DNA of 64,000 nucleotides, from NCBI RefSeq assembly GCF_024199795.1, contig NZ_JANADK010000001.1, positions 8,370,001 through 8,434,000 on the forward strand, read 5' to 3'. Below, piece after piece: positions 35,020 through 42,633 of the stretch. This stretch comes from Bradyrhizobium sp. CCGB01 (GTDB lineage Bacteria > Pseudomonadota > Alphaproteobacteria > Rhizobiales > Xanthobacteraceae). The position numbers were made by a program, and so were the translations under genes. Under the pieces are notes generated by a model. That model was not told where the DNA came from and made no database searches. It saw only the letters and a program-made list of their open reading frames with translations. Numbering within the stretch: the stretch's first letter is position 1; each line of letters starts with the position of its first letter.

Positions 35020-36417
35020 ATGATGTCCTCCTACCGATCGGCCGCCTGCCTCCTTGCCGCGCTGCTTTCGACGAGTGTCCTCTCAGCCGGCGCCGCCCTC
35101 GCCCAGACGTCGGTGACATCGGCTCCGCCCGCCAGCTTCACGCTCGCCAACGGCATGCAGGTCGTGGTGATCCCGGACCACCGCACGCCCGTGGTCACGG
35201 AGATGATCTGGTACAAGGTCGGCTCGGCCGACGAGACGCCGGGCAAGTCCGGGCTCGCGCACTTCCTCGAGCACCTGATGTTCAAGGGCACTTCGAAGCA
35301 TCCCGTCGGCGAATTCTCCCAGACCGTGCTCCGCGTCGGCGGCAACGAGAATGCCTCGACCTCGGTCGACTACACCAACTACTACCAGCGCGTGCCGAAA
35401 GAGCAGCTGCCGACCATGATGGAATTCGAGGCCGATCGCATGACCGGCCTGATCCTCAAGGACGAGAACGTGCTGCCCGAGCGCGACGTCGTGCTCGAGG
35501 AGTACAACATGCGCGTCGCCAACAATCCGGACGCGCGGCTCAACGAGCAGATCATGGCCGCGCTCTATCTCAATCATCCCTACGGCCGGCCGGTGATCGG
35601 CTGGCACCAGGAGATCGAGAAGCTCGATCGCGAGGATGCGCTCGCCTTCTACCGCCGCTTCTACGCGCCGAACAACGCGATCCTGGTGATCGCCGGCGAC
35701 GTCGAAGCCGCCGACATCCGCCCGCTGGTCGAGCGCAATTTCGGCTCCATTCCGGCCCAGCCCGCGATCCCGGCGCGCCGCGTCCGCCCGCAGGAGCCGG
35801 AGCCGGCGGCACCGCGCACCGTCACGCTGGCCGATCCGCGCGTCGAGCAACCGAGCCTGCGCCGCTACTACCTCGTGCCCTCGGCGACGACCGCCGCGGC
35901 CGGTGAAAGCGCGGCCCTCGACGTGCTGGCGCAGCTGATGGGCAGCGGCAGCAATTCCTATCTCTACCGCGCGCTCGTGGTCGACAAGCCGCTCGCGGTC
36001 TCCGCCAGCGCCAGTTATTCGAGCATCTCGCTCGATCCGACCCAGTTCGCGATCTCGGCCGCGCCGAAGCCGGGCGTCAGCTTTGCCGATGTCGAGCAAG
36101 TGGTCGACGGCGTGATCGCCGACATCGCCCAGAACCCGATCCGCGCCGAGGACCTCGAGCGGGTCAAGACCCAGCTCATTGCCGAGGCGATCTACGCCCA
36201 GGACAACCAGGCAGTGCTGGCGCGCTGGTATGGCGGCGCGCTGACCACGGGCCTGTCGATCGAGGACATCCGAAGCTGGCCCGACCGCATCCGCGCGGTG
36301 ACCGCCGAGCAGGTTCGCACGGCTGCGCAGAAATGGCTCGAGAAGAAGCGCTCGGTGACGGGCTATCTGATCAAGGACACCACCAGCACCGCCAAGCGCG
36401 AGGAGAAGCGTTCGTGA
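35020..36417 (+). CDS. M16 family zinc peptidase (catalytic subunit)
   Basis: The 465-residue exported protein has a signal peptide (cleavage near GAALA-QT) and the inverted zinc motif HFLEHLMFKGT (about 82-92), with the downstream glutamate in VLEEYNMRVAN (about 159-169). Two M16 halves follow. The next gene overlaps its stop by four bases and encodes an M16 protein without the zinc motif. Such active/inactive pairs form heterodimers in alphaproteobacteria. It likely degrades peptides in the periplasm. Confidence 0.9.
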   Translation: MMSSYRSAACLLAALLSTSVLSAGAALAQTSVTSAPPASFTLANGMQVVVIPDHRTPVVTEMIWYKVGSADETPGKSGLAHFLEHLMFKGTSKHPVGEFSQTVLRVGGNENASTSVDYTNYYQRVPKEQLPTMMEFEADRMTGLILKDENVLPERDVVLEEYNMRVANNPDARLNEQIMAALYLNHPYGRPVIGWHQEIEKLDREDALAFYRRFYAPNNAILVIAGDVEAADIRPLVERNFGSIPAQPAIPARRVRPQEPEPAAPRTVTLADPRVEQPSLRRYYLVPSATTAAAGESAALDVLAQLMGSGSNSYLYRALVVDKPLAVSASASYSSISLDPTQFAISAAPKPGVSFADVEQVVDGVIADIAQNPIRAEDLERVKTQLIAEAIYAQDNQAVLARWYGGALTTGLSIEDIRSWPDRIRAVTAEQVRTAAQKWLEKKRSVTGYLIKDTTSTAKREEKRS

Positions 36418-37781
36418 CCTATCCTTTCCTTCGACGCGTTGCATTCTCCCTTGTCACCGGCGCGGCACTCGCGCTGGCGACGAGCTCGCCGTCGCAAGCC
36501 GCGGCAAAGATCCAGCACCTGACCTCGCCGGGCGGCATCGAAGCCTGGTTCGTACAGGACGCGACCGTGCCGCTGATCGCCATGGAGTATTCCTTTGCCG
36601 GCGGCGCGGCGCAGGATCCCAAGGACAAGGCCGGCGTCGCCAATCTGGTCGGCGATCTCCTCGACGAAGGCTCCGGCGATCTCGACTCCAAGACCTTCCA
36701 TGAGCGGCTCGACCGCCGTGCCATCGAGCTCTCCTTCAGCGCCACGCGCGATACGTTCCGCGGCAGCCTGCGGATGCTGCGCGACAACAAGGACGAAGCC
36801 TTCGACCTGCTCAGGAGCGCGTTGACCTCGCCGCATTTCGACACCGCCGACGTCGAACGCATCCGCTCGCAGGTCATCTCGGGCCTGCGCCGCGAGACCA
36901 CCAACCCGACCTCGCTGGCGAGCCGCAAATTCCTGGAGGTCGCCTTCGGCGATCATCCCTATGGCCGGCAGACCAACGGCAACCTCGACAGCGTGCCGAC
37001 CATCACGGTCGCCGACATGAAGGACTATGTCGGCCGCGTGCTCGCAAAGGACGGGCTGAAGATCGCGGTCGTCGGCGACGTCGATCCGGCGACCCTCGGC
37101 AAGCTGCTCGATCACACGTTTGGCGCCCTGCCCGCCAAGGCCAAGCTCACGCCGGTCGCCGACGTCGAGGCTGCAAAGCCACCGCAGCGCGCCTTCGTGC
37201 AGCTCGACGTGCCGCAGACCGTGATCACCTTCGGCGGGCCCGGCGTGAAGCGCAGCGATCCGAACTTCATGGCGGCCTATGTCGTCAACCACATCCTGGG
37301 CGGCGGCGGACTGTCCTCGCGGCTCTATCGCGAGGTCCGCGAGAAGCGCGGGCTGGCTTATTCCGTGTTCGAATCGCTGCTCTGGATGGAGCATTCGGCG
37401 GTCTTCATCGGCAACACCGGCACCCGCGCCGACCGCGCCGGCGACACCATCGACGCCATCGACAAGGAAGTGCGCCGCATCGCCGAGGAGGGCCCGACGC
37501 AAAAGGAGCTCGACGAGGCCAAGTCCTACCTCAAGGGCTCGCAGATGCTGGCGCTGGATACGTCCTCCAAGCTCGCGCAGGCGCTGCTGCAATATCAGCA
37601 GGACAAGCTCCCGATCGACTATATCGAGAAGCGCAACGCCATCGTCGATGCGGTCACCCTGGACGACGCCAAGGCAGCCGCCAAGCGCCTCTGGGGCCAG
37701 GGGCTTCTGACCGTCGTCGTCGGCCGCGCGCCGCAGGCGGCCGCGCAGCCCGCAGCAGCACCGGCGACGAAGTCGAACTGA
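36414..37781 (+). CDS. M16 family peptidase-like protein (non-catalytic partner)
   Basis: From a GTG at 36414 the 455-residue protein has a signal peptide (cleavage near SQAAA-KI) and the full M16 fold, but the zinc motif position reads LVGDLLDEGSGD instead of HxxEH. The second half has the substrate-anchoring R/Y pair region LSSRLYREVREKRGLAYSVF (about 301-320), typical of the B-type subunit. GTGA overlap with the preceding gene implies equal synthesis of both subunits. Confidence 0.9.
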   Translation: MTYPFLRRVAFSLVTGAALALATSSPSQAAAKIQHLTSPGGIEAWFVQDATVPLIAMEYSFAGGAAQDPKDKAGVANLVGDLLDEGSGDLDSKTFHERLDRRAIELSFSATRDTFRGSLRMLRDNKDEAFDLLRSALTSPHFDTADVERIRSQVISGLRRETTNPTSLASRKFLEVAFGDHPYGRQTNGNLDSVPTITVADMKDYVGRVLAKDGLKIAVVGDVDPATLGKLLDHTFGALPAKAKLTPVADVEAAKPPQRAFVQLDVPQTVITFGGPGVKRSDPNFMAAYVVNHILGGGGLSSRLYREVREKRGLAYSVFESLLWMEHSAVFIGNTGTRADRAGDTIDAIDKEVRRIAEEGPTQKELDEAKSYLKGSQMLALDTSSKLAQALLQYQQDKLPIDYIEKRNAIVDAVTLDDAKAAAKRLWGQGLLTVVVGRAPQAAAQPAAAPATKSN

Positions 37782-37799
37782 CGTCCCCGACGTTTTCCG

Positions 37800-37826
37800 A
37801 AATGGCCGGGCTCGTCCCGGCCATTT
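37800..37826 (+). terminator. terminator-like stem after the M16 operon
   Basis: AAATGGCCGGG and CCCGGCCATTT form a perfect 11-bp stem with loop CTCGT, 18 bases after the stop codon, followed by GCGTTTCC. It is a good candidate for the end of the operon transcript. Confidence 0.7.
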
Positions 37827-37896
37827 GCGTTTCCACGATGCACCATTGCCGAACGTGGACGTCCGCGATATGTCCGGACATCACGAATGGTGCCCC

Positions 37897-38313
37897 ATGC
37901 TGCGGATATCCCGCGATCTCGTCATCGACGAGGACGATATCGAGATCGGCTTCGTCCGCGCCTCCGGCCCGGGCGGGCAGAACGTCAACAAGGTCGCGAC
38001 CTCGGCCCAGCTGCGCTTCGACACGCGCAAACTGACCTTGCCGGAGGATGCGGCGATCCGGCTCGCCCGCATTGCCGGTCAGCGCATGACCAAGGACGGC
38101 GTCATCGTGATCCACGCCCAGCGCTTCCGCACCCAGGAGCGTAACCGGCAGGACGCCATCGACCGGCTCGTCGATATCCTGACCGAGGCGATGATACGGC
38201 CGACACCGCGCCGGGCGACGCGGCCGACCTTTGCCTCCAAGCAGCGCCGGCTCGACGGCAAGAAGCGCCGCAGCGACGTCAAGTCGAAGCGCGGCGGCCG
38301 CTTCGACGACTAG
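37897..38313 (+). CDS. arfB: alternative ribosome-rescue peptidyl-tRNA hydrolase
   Basis: ArfB (YaeJ) releases peptides from stalled ribosomes. The 138-residue protein has the catalytic GGQ in RASGPGGQNVNKVATSAQLR (about 25-44) and the basic C-terminal tail (KQRRLDGKKRRSDVKSKRGG) that enters the empty mRNA channel. There is no codon-recognition domain, unlike PrfA/PrfB. The ATG at 37897 gives the usual N-terminus MLRISRDLVIDEDD; an upstream ATG at 37870 adds nine residues. Confidence 0.93.
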   Translation: MLRISRDLVIDEDDIEIGFVRASGPGGQNVNKVATSAQLRFDTRKLTLPEDAAIRLARIAGQRMTKDGVIVIHAQRFRTQERNRQDAIDRLVDILTEAMIRPTPRRATRPTFASKQRRLDGKKRRSDVKSKRGGRFDD

Positions 38314-38315
38314 CG

Positions 38316-38346
38316 CAAAAAACTCCGGCCGCAGAGCGACCGGAGT
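38316..38346 (-). terminator. rho-independent terminator of the small exported-protein gene
   Basis: Read on the minus strand, ACTCCGG and CCGGAGT form a stem with an 11-base loop, followed by TTTTTTGCGC. It lies 21 bases past the stop codon at 38368. It also sits just beyond the arfB stop codon on the other strand. Confidence 0.85.
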
Positions 38347-38367
38347 TCTGTGGTTTCCCCGACAGGG

Positions 38368-38673
38368 CTAGTAACGCTTACCCGGGGCGGCACCGCCCGT
38401 GGTGGAATCGTCGGCGGCCCCCTTATGCGCAGCGCTGCCGGTGGTGCCGACCGTGCCTCTGGTGCCTTTGGTCGATTTCATGCCCGTCTTCTCGCCGGCT
38501 GCGCCCGGCGGAGCAGTCATCTCCTCATCGCCGCTGCCCATCGTGCCGCCTTGCATGGGTTTGCTCTGCACGGTGCCGCCTGTCTTGGCGGGTGGTGCAC
38601 CTTGCGCGAGAACGGGCGTCGCAACCAGAGCCGACAGCGCGCATGCGATCATCGAGGTCTTCACCAACTTCAT
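38368..38673 (-). CDS. small exported low-complexity protein
   Basis: The 101-residue protein has a signal peptide (MKLVKTSMIACALSALVATP, cleavage VLA-QG). The mature sequence is rich in Gly, Thr, Lys and Met (GGTMGSGDEEMTAPPGAAGE), probably disordered. AGGAG lies six bases before the ATG, and a good terminator follows. Similar low-complexity secreted proteins are common in Bradyrhizobium; no function is known. Confidence 0.7.
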   Translation of the reverse strand: MKLVKTSMIACALSALVATPVLAQGAPPAKTGGTVQSKPMQGGTMGSGDEEMTAPPGAAGEKTGMKSTKGTRGTVGTTGSAAHKGAADDSTTGGAAPGKRY

Positions 38674-38981
38674 CCATTTCTCCTGGATTTTTTCGCGATG
38701 AACGGCTCGGCCGTTTCCTGCGCCGCTTGCCTGCACCGGGCCATTGCATCGCGTAAAGAAATCAAGCGGCGCAGTCGTCATGCAATCCGCATCGTGTGGT
38801 GATCGTTTAGGGATTTGACGGCGGTTTCGCGGAATTGTGCTCCGCATATAAGGCAGCGCGGAACACCGCACGCCACAGCCATCCCGCTCGCAGCGAAACA
38901 GCCCGCTACTACCACCGCATCTTTGGCGGCGCCTAGAGTTTGCGCAGGCCGAGGTTGATGTGGATGGGCGAGCTGTAGGCG

Positions 38982-39368
38982 ATGCGCGCGATCGTGCTGG
39001 GATTGTGCACCGCGATGGTGCTGGTGGTGCGGGTTGCCGATGCGCAAATGCCGTTACCGGCCGCAAAGCCGCCGGATGGCGCGACACTCTTCAAGCAGCA
39101 ATGCGCGGTGTGCCACACGACAAATTCGTCGGAGCCGATGCGGCAGGGTCCGCCGCTGGTCAGGATCGTTGGCCGCCCGGCCGGCAAGATCGAAGGCTTT
39201 AAATACTCGGAGGCGCTGGCGAAAGCGGACTTTGCCTGGGACGAGACGAAGCTCGACGCCTGGCTGACCAATCCGCCGGCCGTCGTTCCAGGCGTGACCA
39301 TGGTCTACCGGCAGGCGAAGCCGGAGACGCGCGCCGCCATCATCGCCTACCTGAAGGAGCTGAACTGA
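38982..39368 (+). CDS. class I cytochrome c
   Basis: The 128-residue protein has a signal peptide (cleavage near VADA-QM), the heme attachment motif CAVCH (about 41-45) and the methionine ligand in PGVTMVYRQAK (about 104-114). Size and layout are those of a soluble mono-heme cytochrome c such as c550/c556. It heads a four-gene run with a VOC protein, a Tat-exported subunit and a GMC oxidoreductase, so it likely accepts electrons from that dehydrogenase in the periplasm. Confidence 0.9.
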   Translation: MRAIVLGLCTAMVLVVRVADAQMPLPAAKPPDGATLFKQQCAVCHTTNSSEPMRQGPPLVRIVGRPAGKIEGFKYSEALAKADFAWDETKLDAWLTNPPAVVPGVTMVYRQAKPETRAAIIAYLKELN

Positions 39369-39764
39369 ATGGCCAAGCCAGTCCATTCCATGATCCGCGT
39401 GCTCGACGAGGCCCGCTCGCTCGACTTCTACAGGCGCGCCTTCGGCCTGGAGGTCGCCGACCATCTGAAATTCGCGGACTTTGCGCTGATTTATCTGCGT
39501 CACCCCTCCTCACCTTTCGAGGTGGAGCTGACGGTGAATTTCGATCGGAAGGAGCCGTATCAGCTCGGCGATGGCTACGGACATATCGCCGTGGTCGTCG
39601 AGGATCTCGATGCCGAACATTCCCGCTTCGAGCGCGAGAAGCTCGCACCGGGACCGCTGCGCGACTTCAAGCACGACGGCAAGACGCTGGCGCGCTTCTT
39701 CTTCGTCAGCGATCCCGATGGCTACAAGATCGAGGTGATCCAGCGCGGCGGACGTTTCGGCTGA
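39369..39764 (+). CDS. VOC (glyoxalase/bleomycin resistance) family protein
   Basis: The 131-residue protein starts directly at the end of the cytochrome gene. The two beta-alpha-beta-beta-beta modules of the VOC fold are visible: VHSMIRVLDEARSLDFYRRA (5-24) and GYGHIAVVVEDLDAEHSRFE (about 69-88), with candidate metal ligands His and Glu (GHIAV, YKIEVIQ). It is lactoylglutathione lyase-like, but catalysis is unproven. No signal peptide is seen, so it is cytoplasmic, unlike its neighbours. Confidence 0.85.
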   Translation: MAKPVHSMIRVLDEARSLDFYRRAFGLEVADHLKFADFALIYLRHPSSPFEVELTVNFDRKEPYQLGDGYGHIAVVVEDLDAEHSRFEREKLAPGPLRDFKHDGKTLARFFFVSDPDGYKIEVIQRGGRFG

Positions 39765-39810
39765 TCAAATCACAAAAATCAGAATCACGAACATCGAAGG
39801 AGGACATGCC

Positions 39811-40359
39811 ATGAGAGAAGTCGATCGTCGAAGCAAGCACAGCCGCCGCGTCTTTCTCAAGGGCGCGGCAACGGCCGTACCGGTCGTGGCTGTCGCGACC
39901 AGCGTCGCCGTGAGCATCGAAGATGCCTGGGCCGATGATGCCAGTTCGCTGACGCCCGCGACGATGAAGACGCTGCTGAAGGTCGCGCGCGACATCTATC
40001 CGCACGACTTCCTAGGCGACAGTTACTACATCATCGCGATCAAGCCGTGGGACGGCAAGGCGGCGAAGGATCCCGCGGTCAAGTCGCTGATCAGCGACGG
40101 CATCACGCGGCTCGATCAGAACGCGCGCGATCGCCACAAGGTGGCTTACGCAGAAGTGCCCTGGGAAGCCGACCGCGTGGTGCTGCTGAAGGAGATCGAG
40201 GGAAGCGACTTCTTCCAGAAGGTGCGCGGCGACCTCATCGTGTCGCTCTACAACCAGAAAGAGGTCTGGCCGCGGTTCGGCTACGAGGGCTCTTCCGCCG
40301 AGCACGGCGGCTACATCAACCGCGGCTTCGCCGACATCGACTGGCTGCCGAAGGCTTAA
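39811..40359 (+). CDS. gluconate 2-dehydrogenase subunit 3-like protein, Tat-exported
   Basis: The 182-residue protein has a twin-arginine signal (HSRRVFLKGAATAVPVVAVA, about 10-29). The small-subunit domain follows, with LLKVARDIYPHDFLGDSYYI and a WPRFGYEGSSAEHGGYINRGF C-terminus. In three-subunit FAD dehydrogenases this subunit is needed for export and activity of the large GMC subunit encoded next, which has no signal of its own and probably rides out on this protein's Tat signal. Confidence 0.88.
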   Translation: MREVDRRSKHSRRVFLKGAATAVPVVAVATSVAVSIEDAWADDASSLTPATMKTLLKVARDIYPHDFLGDSYYIIAIKPWDGKAAKDPAVKSLISDGITRLDQNARDRHKVAYAEVPWEADRVVLLKEIEGSDFFQKVRGDLIVSLYNQKEVWPRFGYEGSSAEHGGYINRGFADIDWLPKA

Positions 40360-40388
40360 GGCTCACCCAACGGTTCAGGAGAACGCAC

Positions 40389-41957
40389 ATGGCAAAATTC
40401 GATCTGAACGACTCCAGCGTTGCGGTGATCGTCGGCTCCGGTGCCGGCGGCGGCACGCTGGGCAACGAACTCGCGCAGAAGGGCGTCAAGGTGGTCATCC
40501 TCGAAGCAGGTCCGCGCATCGAGAACCAGGACTTCGTCAACGACGAGTGGGAGAGTTTTTCCCAGCTCGCCTGGACAGATGCCCGCACCACGTCGGGGTC
40601 ATGGCGCGTCGCCAAGGATTTTTCGGGCCTTCCCGCCTGGATCGTCAAGGCGGTCGGCGGCTCGACGACGCATTGGGCCGGCGCGTCGCTGCGCTTCGAC
40701 GAGCACGAGTTCAAGGTGAAGAGCACCTACGGCAACATTCCCGGCGCGAACCTCCTGGACTGGCCGGTGACGCTTGCCGAGATGGAGCCGTGGTACGCCA
40801 AGGCCGAGAACAAGATGGGCGTGACCCGCACCAACGGCATTCCCGGACTTCCCGGCAACAACAACTTCAAGGTGCTCGAGGCCGGTGCGAAGAAGCTCGG
40901 CTACAAGACCGTGCACACCGGCAACATGGCGATCAACAGCCAGCCGCGCGACGGGCGCGGCGCCTGCCAGCAGATCGGCTTCTGCTTCCAGGGCTGCAAA
41001 TCCGGTGCGAAATGGTCGACGCTCTACACCGAGATCCCCAAGGGCGAGGCGACCGGCAATCTGGAGGTCCGCCCCGGCAGCATGGTGGTCAAGATCGAGC
41101 ATGATGCCGGCGGCAAGGTGACCGGCGTCGTCTACGCCGACGGGACCGGCGCGATGCAGCGCCAGAAGGCACGCATCGTCGCGGTCGCCGGCAACTCGAT
41201 CGAAAGCCCGCGGCTACTCCTGAACAGCGCTTCGAGCATGTTCCCTGATGGCCTCGCCAACTCGAGCGGTCAGGTCGGCCGCAACTACATGCGGCACATG
41301 ACCGGCAGCGTCTATGCCGTGTTCGAGAAGTCCGTGCACATGTATCGCGGCACCACGATGGCCGGCATCATCCGTGACGAATCCGTCAACAACCCGAAGC
41401 GCGGCTTCGTCGGCGGCTACGAGATGGAGACGCTGTCGATCGGGCTGCCCTTCATGGCGGCGTTCCTCAATCCCGGCGCCTGGGGCCGTCCGTTCACCGC
41501 GGCGCTCGACGGCTATCCACGAATGGCCGGCATGTGGCTGGTCGGCGAGGACATGCCGCAGGAGACCAACCGCATCACGCTCGACCCCAGCGTGAAGGAC
41601 AAGCACGGTCAGGCGGTCGCGAGCGTCCATTTCGACGATCACCCGAACGACGTCGCGATGCGCGCGCACGCCTACAAGCAGGGGGCGGCGGTCTACGACG
41701 CCGTCGGCGCCACCGTGACCTATCCGACGCCGCCTTATCCGAGCACGCATAATCTCGGCACCAACCGGATGAGCGAGAAGCCGCGCGACGGCGTGGTCAA
41801 CAAGTTCGGCCAGAGCCACGACGTCAAGAACCTGTTCGTCTCCGATGGCAGCCAGTTCACCAGCGGGGCGGCCTGCAACCCGACGCTGACCATCGTCGCC
41901 CTCGCGATCCGGCAGGCGGATTACATCGCCGGCGCGATGCAGAAGAAGGAGATTTGA
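40389..41957 (+). CDS. GMC-family FAD-dependent oxidoreductase (dehydrogenase large subunit)
   Basis: The 522-residue protein starts MAKFDLNDSSVAVIVGSGAG with the FAD dinucleotide-binding motif GSGAGGGTLGNELA (about 16-29) and VVILEAGPR. It has the GGSTTHWAGASLRFDEHEF segment (about 91-109), a cysteine-rich part (CQQIGFCFQGCKSG, about 196-209) and the C-terminal GMC active-site region with YPSTHNLGTNRM and NPTLTIVALA. It is similar to gluconate, sorbitol and related sugar-acid dehydrogenases; the substrate is not known. Electrons probably pass to the cytochrome c encoded upstream. Confidence 0.9.
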   Translation: MAKFDLNDSSVAVIVGSGAGGGTLGNELAQKGVKVVILEAGPRIENQDFVNDEWESFSQLAWTDARTTSGSWRVAKDFSGLPAWIVKAVGGSTTHWAGASLRFDEHEFKVKSTYGNIPGANLLDWPVTLAEMEPWYAKAENKMGVTRTNGIPGLPGNNNFKVLEAGAKKLGYKTVHTGNMAINSQPRDGRGACQQIGFCFQGCKSGAKWSTLYTEIPKGEATGNLEVRPGSMVVKIEHDAGGKVTGVVYADGTGAMQRQKARIVAVAGNSIESPRLLLNSASSMFPDGLANSSGQVGRNYMRHMTGSVYAVFEKSVHMYRGTTMAGIIRDESVNNPKRGFVGGYEMETLSIGLPFMAAFLNPGAWGRPFTAALDGYPRMAGMWLVGEDMPQETNRITLDPSVKDKHGQAVASVHFDDHPNDVAMRAHAYKQGAAVYDAVGATVTYPTPPYPSTHNLGTNRMSEKPRDGVVNKFGQSHDVKNLFVSDGSQFTSGAACNPTLTIVALAIRQADYIAGAMQKKEI

Positions 41958-41974
41958 GGTAATTGAGGCGGTCT

Positions 41975-42062
41975 CGTAGCCCGGATGGAGCGAAGCGTAA
42001 TCCGGGAATCTATCAGCCGGCACTAAGGCCCCGGATTGCGCTGCGCTCCATCCGGGCTACAC
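41975..42062. repeat. dispersed palindromic element (GTAGCCCGGATG family)
   Basis: CGTAGCCCGGATGGAGCG and CGCTCCATCCGGGCTACACG form the arms. Partial or related copies lie at 60663-60694 and 61026-61096. Confidence 0.85.
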
Positions 42063-42084
42063 GCCTGCGGCTACGCCGTCGCTT

Positions 42085-42402
42085 CTATTCGGCGGCGTCG
42101 AGAAGCGGCGCAACCGTGGCCTTGAACTCCGGCACCGTCACCATGCTCTTGGAGCGATAGATCAGGCAGGAGCAGCGCAGCAGCGAGGCGAAATTATTGA
42201 CCTCACCATGATGGTCGAGCACCTCGTTGTAGAGCGTCGTCAGGAACTTGCCGACGCTCATGTTCTCCTTGGCCGCGATCTCCTCCAGCGTATCCCAGAA
42301 CGCCATCTCCAGCCGGATCGAGGTGCAGTGCCCGCCGATCCGCAAAGAGCGGGTCTGGGATTCGTAGTCGCGTTGGGGCTGGTGCGCGAAGAGATGGCAC
42401 AT
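42085..42402 (-). CDS. ribbon-helix-helix domain protein
   Basis: The 105-residue protein from MCHLFAHQPQRDYESQTRSL has an RHH_4-type DNA-binding domain: the strand TRSLRIGGHCTSIRLEMAFW (about 17-36) then two helices through IAAKENMSVGKFLTTLYNEV. GGGAGG lies six bases before the ATG at 42402. Such proteins are small repressors, and the target is unknown. It is divergent from mutL. Confidence 0.82.
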   Translation of the reverse strand: MCHLFAHQPQRDYESQTRSLRIGGHCTSIRLEMAFWDTLEEIAAKENMSVGKFLTTLYNEVLDHHGEVNNFASLLRCSCLIYRSKSMVTVPEFKATVAPLLDAAE

Positions 42403-42633
42403 GGCGTCCTCCCGTCCTGTTGCCATTTTTTCACGATGCTACACCGCTGCTTGGGCCCCCACAATCAGGACGATCGCTCCATCCCGGCTGCGCGAATTTT
42501 CTCGAACGTCCAATGTCTTCAATGTGATAGGCATCCCTCTTCCCCAGGGCGCCACACAGCTGTTGCCCAACACATGCTTTTGACGCAACACGGCCTAGAA
42601 TAGCGCCGTCAGCGAATCCAAATCGAAAGCTCC

